From Phytopseudomonas dryadis (GTDB lineage Bacteria > Pseudomonadota > Gammaproteobacteria > Pseudomonadales > Pseudomonadaceae), in assembly GCF_004327355.1 (NCBI RefSeq), contig NZ_QJUM01000002.1, positions 124,001 through 188,000 of the forward strand: a stretch of DNA of 64,000 bases, given 5' to 3'. Below, one piece after another: positions 54,435 to 63,380 of the stretch. A program made the position numbers and the translations under genes. The notes beneath the pieces are model-generated. The model ran no database searches and was not told the DNA's origin. It was given only the letters and a program-made list of their open reading frames with translations. Within the stretch, counting starts at the first letter, position 1. The number at the start of each line of letters is the position of its first letter.

Positions 54435-56885
54435 ATGACACCCCCTACCTACCGCAAACGGCTTCTGGCACTTGCCATTTCCGCCAGTACTCTCCCGCTG
54501 GCGGCCCAGGCCCTCACCTTGACCAACGATGGAATCCACAGCGCCGGCAACACCTATGCCGACCGCGTTGAAGTCACGGGTACCTTCTCCAACCAGGACG
54601 TCCAGCCGCTGCAGTTCCATGGCGATGTCTTCAACGATGACCTGGTGCTCGACGCCTCGGTGAATGCGACCGGCAACGGGCTCAATGCCGTCGACCTAGC
54701 CTCTGCTGGAGACGACTCCGATCCTTCATCGGCCGGATCGACGACCCGGGTACAGGGCGATCTGATCAACAACGGCAGCCTTACGATGACGGGCGAGCGG
54801 GTTTCGGGAATACGGGTCGATTCCGCCGCCATTCACGGTGACCTGATCAATGCGGCCAGCGGCAAAATCCTGGCCGATGGCGAAGAAGCATCCGGCATCC
54901 TGCTCGAGGGAGGCAGCATCACCGGCAAGCTGATCAACCATGGCCTGATCCAGGTCAGCGGAGAAGACGCTTCCGGCCTGCTGGCTACGGCTAATGCCGT
55001 AGGCGATCGCGCCGACCTCGGCGGCATCGAGAATCACGGCAGCATCGTTGCCAGTGGCGAGGACGCCACACCGATCAAACTGGATGGCGTCAGTTTTGCC
55101 GGATCGCCAGTACAAGTATTGAACACGGGATTGATCCAGTCCGACGATGCAGCCATCGAGATCGGTACCTTCGACATCGACAGTACCGACGCCGTCGATA
55201 CGCTGGTGATACAGAACAGCGGCACCATCATCTCCCGGGATGAAGCCATCGATGCTTCCTTCGCCAGCGGCGACGTCAAACTGCTGTGGGATCAGGGCAG
55301 CATCACTGGCAACCTGATCGACCTGGCCAGTATCGACATCACCGGCCAGGTTGCCTTCACAGGCAACGATGCCACGGAGGACGGCGCCCATATCCGCATG
55401 AAGAATGGCGGTTGGGTGCAGGTGGGTGGCAGCTCGGCCGCTCGCCTGGAGTTCGAGCAGCCACATACCATCATCCAAGGCAACCTGAATGTCGCGGAGA
55501 ACGCCGCGCTGGGCCTCAACCTGAGCGGCGCCACCGACCCAAGCAAGGCGGTGGTCGCGGTCTCCGGCACCGCGGCATTCGCCAACGGCTCGCAGATCCA
55601 ACTGGCAGCCCGGGGCAGCGATTTCACGGCCGATGGCAGCACCTATACGCTGGTCGAGGCCGGCAGCCTGGAGGACGCAGGCCTCAGCGTCACCAGCCGC
55701 TCGGCGCTGCTGAATGTCGACACCTTCACCATCAAGGGCAACCAGATCGTGGCCAAGATCAGCACCAAGGCCGAGGAAGAGGTGGGCGAAGAGATCGGCA
55801 ACGTGGGTGGCACGCAGAATGCCCAGCGTGCCGGGGCGGCGTTCAGCCAGGTGGTCACCGGGCTGGCGCAGAACAACCCCAACGATCCGGTATTCCAGGC
55901 CTACGTGAATGCGTCGCAGGATCCTGCCGCGCTGAAGGCATTGGCCGAGCAGTTGACGCCGGAGGTCAATGGCGGTGCCACCCAGGCTGCCACCAGCGGC
56001 CAGTCCCTGGTCAGCAATGTCACCGGCAACCGCACCAGCAGCCTACGCGGTGCCTCATCCGGCGACGCCCTGCAGGGCACCGGCGTCTGGGCACAGGCGC
56101 TGTACAGCGATGCCAACCAGGATCTGCGCGACGGCGTGGCCGGCTTCAACGCTTACAGCCGCGGCATCGCCATCGGTGCCGACGGAAAGCTCAGCGATCA
56201 GCTCACCCTGGGCGTGGCCTATAGCTTCCTGCACACCGGAGTGAACAGTGACAGCGGCAACACCACCGATGTCGACGGTAACGCCCTCACCTTGTACGGC
56301 AGTTTCGAACAGGGCGGCTACTTCGTCGATGCCAACCTGAGCTACGGGATCTACGACAACGAGAGCAAGCGTCGTATCGCCGGTACAACTGCCAAGGGCG
56401 ACTACGACAGCAACGTCCTCGGCGCCAGCCTGGTCGGCGGCTACACCTACCGCCTGAACGACCGGTTCCTGGTCGAACCTCGCCTGGCAGCCCGCTACAC
56501 GCGGGTGGATATCGACGGCTACCGCGAGAAAGGCTCGTCCGCGGCGCTCAGGGTCGAGGATCAACGCTACGAAGTGGCGGAACTGGGTGCCGGCGTGCGG
56601 GTGGCAGGCAACTTCCCGCTCGGACGCGGTAACCTGCAACCCCAGGCCAAGCTGATGGCCTACCATGACTTCGCCGCCGACGAGGCGAAAAGCACTTCGA
56701 CCTTCCTGCTGGGCGGCACGCCGTTCGTGACGCAGGGTGCCGGCTCCGTGCGCAACAGCTATGAAGCAGGTATTGGTGCAGATTACCGTCTCGGCGCGAT
56801 CACCGTGGGTCTCAGCTACGACTATGTCGGCAAGACCGACTTCAACGCCGACACCTTCACCGCCAAGGTACGTTACGACTTCTGA
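54435..56885 (+). CDS. Type Va autotransporter
   Basis: 816 residues. A signal peptide (1-26, ends AQA) is followed by a passenger of repeating beta-strand units (DLINNGSLTMTGERVSGIRV, DLINAASGKILADGEEASGI, KLINHGLIQVSGEDASG). Then come a linker near 460-545 and a C-terminal 12-strand barrel (about 550-816) starting at GVWAQALYSDANQDLRDG and ending with Phe (KVRYDF). Passenger function unknown; no protease or lipase motif. The stop overlaps the next ATG (TGATG), so it is coupled to the lipase-like gene. Confidence 0.85.
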   Translation: MTPPTYRKRLLALAISASTLPLAAQALTLTNDGIHSAGNTYADRVEVTGTFSNQDVQPLQFHGDVFNDDLVLDASVNATGNGLNAVDLASAGDDSDPSSAGSTTRVQGDLINNGSLTMTGERVSGIRVDSAAIHGDLINAASGKILADGEEASGILLEGGSITGKLINHGLIQVSGEDASGLLATANAVGDRADLGGIENHGSIVASGEDATPIKLDGVSFAGSPVQVLNTGLIQSDDAAIEIGTFDIDSTDAVDTLVIQNSGTIISRDEAIDASFASGDVKLLWDQGSITGNLIDLASIDITGQVAFTGNDATEDGAHIRMKNGGWVQVGGSSAARLEFEQPHTIIQGNLNVAENAALGLNLSGATDPSKAVVAVSGTAAFANGSQIQLAARGSDFTADGSTYTLVEAGSLEDAGLSVTSRSALLNVDTFTIKGNQIVAKISTKAEEEVGEEIGNVGGTQNAQRAGAAFSQVVTGLAQNNPNDPVFQAYVNASQDPAALKALAEQLTPEVNGGATQAATSGQSLVSNVTGNRTSSLRGASSGDALQGTGVWAQALYSDANQDLRDGVAGFNAYSRGIAIGADGKLSDQLTLGVAYSFLHTGVNSDSGNTTDVDGNALTLYGSFEQGGYFVDANLSYGIYDNESKRRIAGTTAKGDYDSNVLGASLVGGYTYRLNDRFLVEPRLAARYTRVDIDGYREKGSSAALRVEDQRYEVAELGAGVRVAGNFPLGRGNLQPQAKLMAYHDFAADEAKSTSTFLLGGTPFVTQGAGSVRNSYEAGIGADYRLGAITVGLSYDYVGKTDFNADTFTAKVRYDF

Positions 56886-57793
56886 TGAGAAGCCACCTAT
56901 CCGGCCTGTTCAAGCAGGCCGGCTTTTATCGAATGACGATGGCGCTGCTGGTCAGCGCCGTTCTCGCTGGATGCCAGACGCCCCAGGAAGCCCTGCAGCA
57001 ATTGGCTGATGAGCAGGGTCGAGCACTGGAAATCCTCCAGGATCAACCCTACCCACTTGCCCTGCTTTTGCCGCGACAGGTTCCCACTGGTTCGCGCCTC
57101 AGGGTCTACCTGGAGGGCGATGGCCATGCCTGGATCACCTCAAGTCAACCGAGCCTGGATCCCAGCCCACGCAACCTGCTGATGGCGAGATTGGCAGCCA
57201 ATGATCCTTATCCCAATGTCTATCTGGCCCGCCCCTGCCAGTTCGTCAGTGCTCCAGCCTGCAGGCCCGAACTCTGGACGAACCGCCGCTTTTCCCAAGA
57301 GATCGTCGATAGCCTCGGCCAGGCCCTGGGTCAGCTCAAGACGCTCTACGGCAACCAGGAATTCGAACTGGTGGGCTATTCCGGAGGCGCAGCTTTGGCA
57401 TTGCTGCTGGCAGCGCAACGCGACGACGTCAGCTTCGTCCAGACCATCGCGGGCAACCTCAGCCCAAGGCTCTGGACAAAGACCGGAGGGCTCTCGCCTC
57501 TCAGCGGTTCACTGGATCCGCTGGACTACGGTGACCGGCTCGCAGCCATGCCCCAACGGCATTTGATCGGAGAACAAGACAGCATCGTACCGGGACGACT
57601 GGCAGACCTGTATCAGCAAGCACTTGCGTGGCCATCTTGCTCCCTGCTTATTCGTGTCGCTGGAGCGAGCCACGACAGCGGCTGGGAGACCGATGCCAGC
57701 CTCTGGAATCTATCGCAGCCTGAGCCAACCTGTTTCTCGCCACCTCAAGAGCCAAAGCCGAGCAGCTCCATCACTGGGGCCGCTCGCCCCTAA
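56885..57793 (+). CDS. Alpha/beta-hydrolase lipoprotein
   Basis: 302 residues. The signal region is followed by lipobox SAVLAGC (about residue 29). The nucleophile elbow GYSGGAALALLL is present, with RVYLEGDGHAW earlier (oxyanion area), GEQDSIVP, and a likely catalytic His in VAGASHDSGW. The fold looks like an esterase/lipase of unknown substrate, tethered to a membrane. One-base overlap with the autotransporter gene suggests joint expression. Confidence 0.75.
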   Translation: MRSHLSGLFKQAGFYRMTMALLVSAVLAGCQTPQEALQQLADEQGRALEILQDQPYPLALLLPRQVPTGSRLRVYLEGDGHAWITSSQPSLDPSPRNLLMARLAANDPYPNVYLARPCQFVSAPACRPELWTNRRFSQEIVDSLGQALGQLKTLYGNQEFELVGYSGGAALALLLAAQRDDVSFVQTIAGNLSPRLWTKTGGLSPLSGSLDPLDYGDRLAAMPQRHLIGEQDSIVPGRLADLYQQALAWPSCSLLIRVAGASHDSGWETDASLWNLSQPEPTCFSPPQEPKPSSSITGAARP

Positions 57794-57811
57794 CCGGCGA
57801 CAGTTCTTTTT

Positions 57812-58492
57812 TTAGATCCGACTACATCCGAATGCATGCTGCCAGTCACCGTACTGCTTGGTAGCAACCTTGCACAGGTAGCTTGCCCTGTTGTAGAAGT
57901 CCGCCATGTCTGCAAAGCAGTCACGTCGTAGCACGTAGGCAGCATTCTTTGGCAGCTCGACTAGACCCGCGACTGCCTCGACCGGCAACCCCAGCGCACT
58001 TCCCCACGCCTTGTGAAGTCGGTTGAACAGGTTGTCCCTGCCCAACTCGTACTTGCCCAAGCTGCAGTAGGCATCGCAGTTCAAGAAAATCACCAGGTGG
58101 TAGTGAGGACGTCCCAACCGTCCCAACTCCCTGGCCCACACATACCTCACGCTGCTTCCGTGCACACGCTCGTTCGATTGACTGGCAACCTGCCGGTTGT
58201 GCCTTATCTGAGCCTTGAGCGATTCGAAGAATCGGTTGAGGGCCTGGTTCGCATTGGCGAGACCAGCCAGATCCGTGCTTGCAGGAAAACGAAGGTCGAC
58301 CCTGAAGGCCAGCACTCGCGAATACTCATCAAGCGCACGGCTCATCGTCGTGTAGAGACGATCAAGATATTGGGCAATGAAGGGGCCTTTCTGCATCTGG
58401 ATAGGGAGCCCTCGATAGTGAGGCTCATGGTGAAGAAGCAGATTGCTGTTTTCAGGATGGCGGTTCATTAAGATACTCCAGTGGTTAGTCAC
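57812..58492 (-). CDS. Inovirus Gp2-like protein (DUF3296, HUH-type Rep relative)
   Basis: 226 residues from an ATG at 58492; another at 58468 is possible. The motif GRLGRPHYHLVIFLNCDAY is the HUH-like metal site, and YLCKVATKQYGDWQHAFGCSR closes the domain. Such proteins are seen in filamentous phage and in phage satellites or islands. Starting DNA replication by nicking is the presumed role. An AlpA gene lies about 190 bp upstream on the same strand. Confidence 0.75.
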   Translation of the reverse strand: MTNHWSILMNRHPENSNLLLHHEPHYRGLPIQMQKGPFIAQYLDRLYTTMSRALDEYSRVLAFRVDLRFPASTDLAGLANANQALNRFFESLKAQIRHNRQVASQSNERVHGSSVRYVWARELGRLGRPHYHLVIFLNCDAYCSLGKYELGRDNLFNRLHKAWGSALGLPVEAVAGLVELPKNAAYVLRRDCFADMADFYNRASYLCKVATKQYGDWQHAFGCSRI

Positions 58493-58679
58493 ATAAACTA
58501 ACCACCACGAGTATTAAATATATTCCTCTCATTAAGCATATTACTATTACCGACAGTGCTAGAGAGCACTGCCCTGACCAAGGCCACGAAATACGCCACA
58601 GAGAAAACCGACAAGAAACAGATGCTGCTCGGGAAAAATACCATTATCACTGACGGCATAACCGACAGCACGACAACAA

Positions 58680-58862
58680 TCACATATCTCGCTCTTCGAC
58701 CCTGGCAATTATCCAGCCCTGTACCTCACTCTCCAGCCAACCCACACACCGGTCGCCCAAAGGCACTGGTTTGGGAAAGAACCCTTCTGATACGTACTTG
58801 TAGATGGTCGAACGCGCCAGCCCGGTGGCGTTGGAGACTTCTTTCAGGCGAATTATTCTCAT
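58680..58862 (-). CDS. AlpA-family phage regulatory protein
   Basis: 60 residues: MRIIRLKEVSNATGLARSTI, then KYVSEGFFPKPVPLGDRCVG. This is the standard MerR-like AlpA fold, often regulating integrase or satellite genes. It is on the same strand as the Gp2-like gene and close to the iterons upstream of 59186. Confidence 0.85.
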   Translation of the reverse strand: MRIIRLKEVSNATGLARSTIYKYVSEGFFPKPVPLGDRCVGWLESEVQGWIIARVEERDM

Positions 58863-59113
58863 GAGCGGGTTCCTCTAATTCATTCAGAGGATTGGTTGGT
58901 GAGTATTTTTAGTCTCCGTCAGAGCCAGAGCGCTCTGGCAGTAGCTCAAGCTCACCAGAGTGAGGCGCCTTATCACGATTGATCGCTTTTCTGTCCATAC
59001 AGTGAATGCCACGTTCCCCCCTTACCTCGAAAGCTAGGCCATAGGGCTGAGACAAAATCGCACCGCGAAATCTCAAAAAAAGGCTGGTAAAACGTCTGAA
59101 AAACCGGCATACG

Positions 59114-59156
59114 TGTTACACGTAACGCTACCTGTAACGGCACCTGTAACGGCACA
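59114..59156. repeat. Three 12-bp tandem iterons
   Basis: GTAACGCTACCT, GTAACGGCACCT and GTAACGGCACAA follow one another from 59121. A short palindrome GTTAC-AC-GTAAC stands at 59114-59125. The region from 58863 to 59185 is AT-rich and otherwise empty. Such repeats bind a Rep or regulator protein; here the AlpA or Gp2-like protein are candidates. Confidence 0.65.
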
Positions 59157-59185
59157 AAAACACTAATAATTAGTATGGTTATTTT

Positions 59186-59923
59186 ATGTTAAAAAGTATG
59201 CAGAATGAACTTATAATATTTCCATGGATTAATAAAATCCCCAAAGAAGATAGACAATGGGCTCGAGAGTATTTACGAAGTAAAAAATGCTACATTGACA
59301 ACACTGCATTTGAACCATATGGAACTCAGCCAAGCCTTGCAAACGACGCTAATAATCGAGAAATCGAGTCACAACTAAGAAATGCTTGGCGCCAGAGGAA
59401 ATCAAGGAGCAAACATTCAGAGAGGAAAAGTTATACATTTATTCTATCGCATGATAAGAAACGTGCACTGGATAAAATAGCCAATGAAACATTCTCAACA
59501 ATCACGGATGCGCTTGAAAAACTCATAGGGCATGAACAACAGCGGATCAAAGAACACAAAGAAGCAATCGCCGAGACGAAGAAAAAACTTAAACACCAAA
59601 AAGAAGCGCACCTTAGGGAGATAAAGAAATTAGAGAAAGATAACATGGAAATAGAACAAATATTAAGGGCAACGCAAACCCAGTTCGAACTGCAAATCAT
59701 GAAGCTGATACAGATCAGACTTCAACTCGACAACCCCTATGCCGCCCATGTTCCAACTGATGCAATAAAAGAAAAAGCAATCAGTCTATTCGAAAACGAA
59801 CGCAATGAAGTTCTCAAGAGAATGGGAACCTTGTCGCTGGGGTTGAGAAGACCGGCCTCTAATACTGAAAGACTTTGGGATAGAGCGGTGTCTGAGATAG
59901 CTTCGACAGATACTGATAGCTAG
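59186..59923 (+). CDS. Coiled-coil island protein, unknown function
   Basis: 245 residues, Lys/Glu-rich with a strong coiled coil at about 105-165 (HEQQRIKEHKEAIAETKKKL). The N-terminal part includes SYTFILSHDKKRALDKIANE and might be a DNA-binding domain. It has another ATG four codons in. The gene is AT-rich, and the iterons lie immediately upstream. No family recognised. Confidence 0.55.
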   Translation: MLKSMQNELIIFPWINKIPKEDRQWAREYLRSKKCYIDNTAFEPYGTQPSLANDANNREIESQLRNAWRQRKSRSKHSERKSYTFILSHDKKRALDKIANETFSTITDALEKLIGHEQQRIKEHKEAIAETKKKLKHQKEAHLREIKKLEKDNMEIEQILRATQTQFELQIMKLIQIRLQLDNPYAAHVPTDAIKEKAISLFENERNEVLKRMGTLSLGLRRPASNTERLWDRAVSEIASTDTDS

Positions 59924-60092
59924 CTCAGATCAGTGAATACAGTGCAAAACTCACGTCATTCAGAAATTTAGTCCGCACTGATCCATGCGCTCGCCCCATG
60001 CCCATTCGACCGCAAGCGCGATAGCTTCAGGAATGTTGAAATGACTGGGCTTCAAGGAGAGTGCAGTCACTCATAACTCAACCACAACGAGT

Positions 60093-60422
60093 CTAATGAG
60101 AGGCGCTTTCAACCAGCCATTCAGGAATGTCCCTCACGCCATGTAAGACGCGCCATACATCGACACGGTCATCGCGTTCAACGTAGAACACCAGATAGGG
60201 ATAGCGCTTCAGCGGCCAGTAGAGCAACCCTGGTAAAGCCAGCTCATGGGCGTACCGAGGCATACCCGAGGCTGGATGGCGGCTGATGTGGGTATAGGCA
60301 TTTTCCAGAGCATCGATAAACCCGAGTGCAGCCTGCTCGGCCTGCTCCCCCAGATAATAGCTGACAGCGTCCTCTACATCCTGGCTGGCAAGGGCTCGCG
60401 GAATGACCGGCTTGGCCTTCAT
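60093..60422 (-). CDS. parE: ParE/RelE-family toxin
   Basis: 109 residues: VIPRALASQDVEDAVSYYLG, LENAYTHISRHPASGMPRYA, YPYLVFYVERDDRVDVWRVLHGVRDIPE. This is the ParE-type fold, which poisons DNA gyrase in known members. The start overlaps the antitoxin stop by 4 bases. Confidence 0.9.
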   Translation of the reverse strand: MKAKPVIPRALASQDVEDAVSYYLGEQAEQAALGFIDALENAYTHISRHPASGMPRYAHELALPGLLYWPLKRYPYLVFYVERDDRVDVWRVLHGVRDIPEWLVESASH

Positions 60423-60655
60423 CCCCGAGCCTTACGAACCCTGGCGCGCAAGGATTCGAAGTAGTCGCCATCCACAGGAGCAGTGGAAGCCGACTCTGCC
60501 CCGGCCAGCAGCAGACCACGCAGGTGCTGCCGATCCTGATCCTTGCGAATCAGCTCCCGCACATATTCGCTACTGGTGCTGTAGCCTCGCTGGCTGACTT
60601 GGTCATCGACGAAGCTCTTGAGAGCGTCCGGCAGGGAGATGTTCATGGTACTCAT
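60419..60655 (-). CDS. parD: ParD-family antitoxin
   Basis: 78 residues from the ATG at 60655 (MSTMNISLPDALKSFVDDQV). A ribbon-helix-helix N-terminus is followed by a flexible C-terminal tail (TAPVDGDYFESLRARVRKAR). It neutralises the overlapping ParE and likely represses the operon. Confidence 0.9.
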   Translation of the reverse strand: MSTMNISLPDALKSFVDDQVSQRGYSTSSEYVRELIRKDQDRQHLRGLLLAGAESASTAPVDGDYFESLRARVRKARG

Positions 60656-60944
60656 GGCTTCGTCCGGCTTTGACAAAATTTGCCAAAGTATACACCCCTG
60701 CCCCTACCTCACCAGCATCGAAACCACCATGCCGACCTGCGACAAAACGAACCAACGAGGTCTTGTGGTGGCCTGAGAAAAACAGACGATGGAGATGCGA
60801 TAGGCTGAAATACGCCCGCTTATTGGCTACTGGTGCTGTTGTAGCACGTCTTCAGCAAGAAGCTGACCGACGCCTTCAAGGATCGTAAGCAGAGCGTTAT
60901 CGGCCGGGCGCGCCGCCCTATCACAATAACCGAGGCAAAGTTTG

Positions 60945-61577
60945 CTAACTGAGCCGCGCAATATTGTCGTCGATGCGTGCCTGAATCGTGTGCAGCGTGT
61001 CTCGGGTGATGCTACGAGGAAACTGGCGCTTGGCGCTGGCAGTAAAACCGCTGGCTACCTGGCAGATCCGCTCGATGACGTCGGCGGCGTCCCGGGACGA
61101 TAGATCCGCCTCCTCCACAGCCAGCCTGAGCAGATGCTTACGCGTGATACGAAGCGCCTCCCCCATCACGTCCATCTGGTGGTATCCGCCCGGCCCTTCG
61201 CAGAAAGTCACGTCGTAAGCCGGGGCCAGCTTCCATTGGCCGCTAGAAGACATGAGGTAGGCAAAATTCTTGAGGTGGTCATCGCGGTTGTTGAACGCCA
61301 CGTTGAACACGATCCGCTCGAAGGCAACCGCCTTCTCCCGCACGTCGTTGCAGCAGTACTGGGTCGCTCGTAAGAAATTGGTGTAATCCAGCGCGCCGGT
61401 AAAGGCGGCAAGGCTTTGCATGGGGACACGCATGCCATTATGACGGTCGGAATCGATGGGTAGCGAAGACAGCTGTCCATTCGGCAACTCAAAGCGCTCG
61501 GTGTCCGGGGTATCGATGGCGCTCTCACGCAGGCATTGCGCATAGATGGCTTCAACGGCACATGCCTCGGGAGGGGC
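60945..61577 (-). pseudogene. hipA-family toxin, N-terminally truncated
   Basis: An open frame of 210 codons without a usual start. The C-terminal HipA kinase core is clear (FNVAFNNRDDHLKNFAYLMS, APAYDVTFC, ITRKHLLRLAVEEADL). Upstream, AVEAIYAQCLRESAIDTPDT matches the mid region, but the N-terminal domain is absent and a TGA stands at 61578-61580. An almost perfect 10-bp hairpin (61568-61591) marks the break. A TTG at 61487 could start a short product. No hipB is nearby. Confidence 0.75.
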
Positions 61578-61711
61578 TCATGCCCTTCCCGGAAACGGGA
61601 TCAACCCAGCCTCCAACATAACTCCACGAATTCCAGGCTTATGGCCGAACTTGGCCATATAACAAGCAAAATATTGGATTTATCCACTCACACAACGGCG
61701 TCATAGGCGGG

Positions 61712-62674
61712 TCACAATACATCAATCAAGAGCTCAGCCTGTCGGCGGAATACGCCGTAGGCCTCATCGAAACCAGGCCTGACCGAGCCGAACACCAGCG
61801 GCAGCAAACGTGCTTCATAGTCCTCGCGAATCGCGGGATCCTTCTCGGCTTGCCCCAGTGCAGCGGAAAGGATTGCCTTGGGCTCGGAAGCGAACGGCGG
61901 AAACTGCTGGCCGAACTCCTGAACATCGAACGCCACAAGGGCCTGAAACCCCTCGACTGCCCGCTCGGTAATCTTTGAGTCTGCTCTACAAATGCAAAAG
62001 ACATCGTAGATATGCCTGACCAACGTCCGATCCCAGTCCTGATGCATGGCACCCGCTCGGTGTTGAGCATATCGACGCAAAAAAGAAATCACCTTCTCCG
62101 CCAAGGTCTCCTCAACTGCCACACACTCGATTTGCCCCATAGGCTGGGAACATGACGCCAAACGCTCTACCAAGTAATCCAGGGGCTGGCGCGTAGTGGC
62201 GAACTGTGGTCTACGAACCGTAAGCTCAAGGCTCAGGTAGGGTCTCAGGCTGGCGTCATGCCCATAGCGAGGTTGGTACTGCCATCGGGTAGCGAAATAG
62301 CGATTCTGGTTACGGGCAATACGCTGCTGCGATTCCTCGACGAATCCCATGGACTCCAGCCGCCGTGCCACCTCCACCTTCAAATGGCTCAGATGCTTTT
62401 TGATTGCGGAGGCGCCACCGAGGCTCGGCTCGTCCAACACAACCTTGAGATCCACATCTTCGGACATGCGCTCGATCAGGCCGTATGCCTTGGACAAGCT
62501 GGTACCGCCGCAGAACACCAGATGGGTTGCGGGATACTCCATGCCCAGCAAGGCGCGCAAGGCATCCGTGACGTGGATATCCTTCTCCAGGATGCTGGCA
62601 GTCAGCAGGCCGACATCGAGTTCAGCCAATACCGACTCGATCAGTTCGGACTGGTCAGGCGTGATGGCTTTCAT
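61712..62674 (-). CDS. AbiEii-type nucleotidyltransferase toxin
   Basis: 320 residues. The nucleotidyltransferase motif is seen as HLVFCGGTSLSKAYGLIERM SEDVDLKVVL, where the GG-S and D-x-D lie in the expected order. AbiEii toxins act on RNA (tRNA 3' ends in studied examples) and give abortive infection. It overlaps the preceding antitoxin gene by 20 bases, so it is coupled. Its length is typical. Confidence 0.85.
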   Translation of the reverse strand: MKAITPDQSELIESVLAELDVGLLTASILEKDIHVTDALRALLGMEYPATHLVFCGGTSLSKAYGLIERMSEDVDLKVVLDEPSLGGASAIKKHLSHLKVEVARRLESMGFVEESQQRIARNQNRYFATRWQYQPRYGHDASLRPYLSLELTVRRPQFATTRQPLDYLVERLASCSQPMGQIECVAVEETLAEKVISFLRRYAQHRAGAMHQDWDRTLVRHIYDVFCICRADSKITERAVEGFQALVAFDVQEFGQQFPPFASEPKAILSAALGQAEKDPAIREDYEARLLPLVFGSVRPGFDEAYGVFRRQAELLIDVL

Positions 62675-63062
62675 AGGCTACCGTCTGCTTGCCGAAACCC
62701 AGCTTGCGGGTAATCCGGCGGCGTCCGGTGTCCAGCACAATGCCAGCAGCCAGTTGCTGGGAAGTACCCGAGTTGTAATCGCGCACTGCCTGAGAAGGCT
62801 TCACCTTGACACCAAGCTTTTGCAGAACCAGCGGTGCCAACACCTCGAGGGGTTGCACAGGGATGGGTTTGCCGGTCAACGCACTGGGCTTAGCTTTGGC
62901 GAACACACCCAGCCCCAGCTTGACCAGCACACCTTCAGCAATGAGCTGCCTCAAGGCTCGGGAGAGCTGGGCCGGGCTGCCAAAACGAGCGAACTCGGAA
63001 CGCAGGAACACATTGTCCTTGCGCAACGCGATAGCCCTTTTCAAGCGTTCTTCGGTAATCAT
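62655..63062 (-). CDS. AbiEi/DUF6088-type antitoxin
   Basis: 135 residues from the ATG at 63062 (MITEERLKRAIALRKDNVFL); another ATG lies four codons earlier. The winged-helix part is FGSPAQLSRALRQLIAEGVL, and the C-terminal half is basic. It precedes and overlaps the AbiEii-like toxin. The arrangement and orientation match a type IV toxin-antitoxin system. Confidence 0.8.
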   Translation of the reverse strand: MITEERLKRAIALRKDNVFLRSEFARFGSPAQLSRALRQLIAEGVLVKLGLGVFAKAKPSALTGKPIPVQPLEVLAPLVLQKLGVKVKPSQAVRDYNSGTSQQLAAGIVLDTGRRRITRKLGFGKQTVAYESHHA

Positions 63063-63380
63063 GCTGCCTCTCACCTATCCATATAAAATAAACAATATAT
63101 TGTTTATAAAAGGATTTTTATCACAAAACATGCTCATGACGTAGCAGAGTATACGCCACTCAAGATGCTGACTCCACCTGAACGCCATCGCAACCTCCAG
63201 AGTGTAAGGCGGGAGCAGCGCGTCCCAGTCATGCCGTTGTTGCTTTAGCTATTAATTGTTAGCAGGAGCGTCTTGGTGCGGAGTTCATAGGTGCGCACCA
63301 CTGAGTCATCTCGAGTGGTAGCATGTGGCACATTGCCAGCGGAGCTGGTCAGGACAATAATGAAGTGAAGGGATGTCGGT

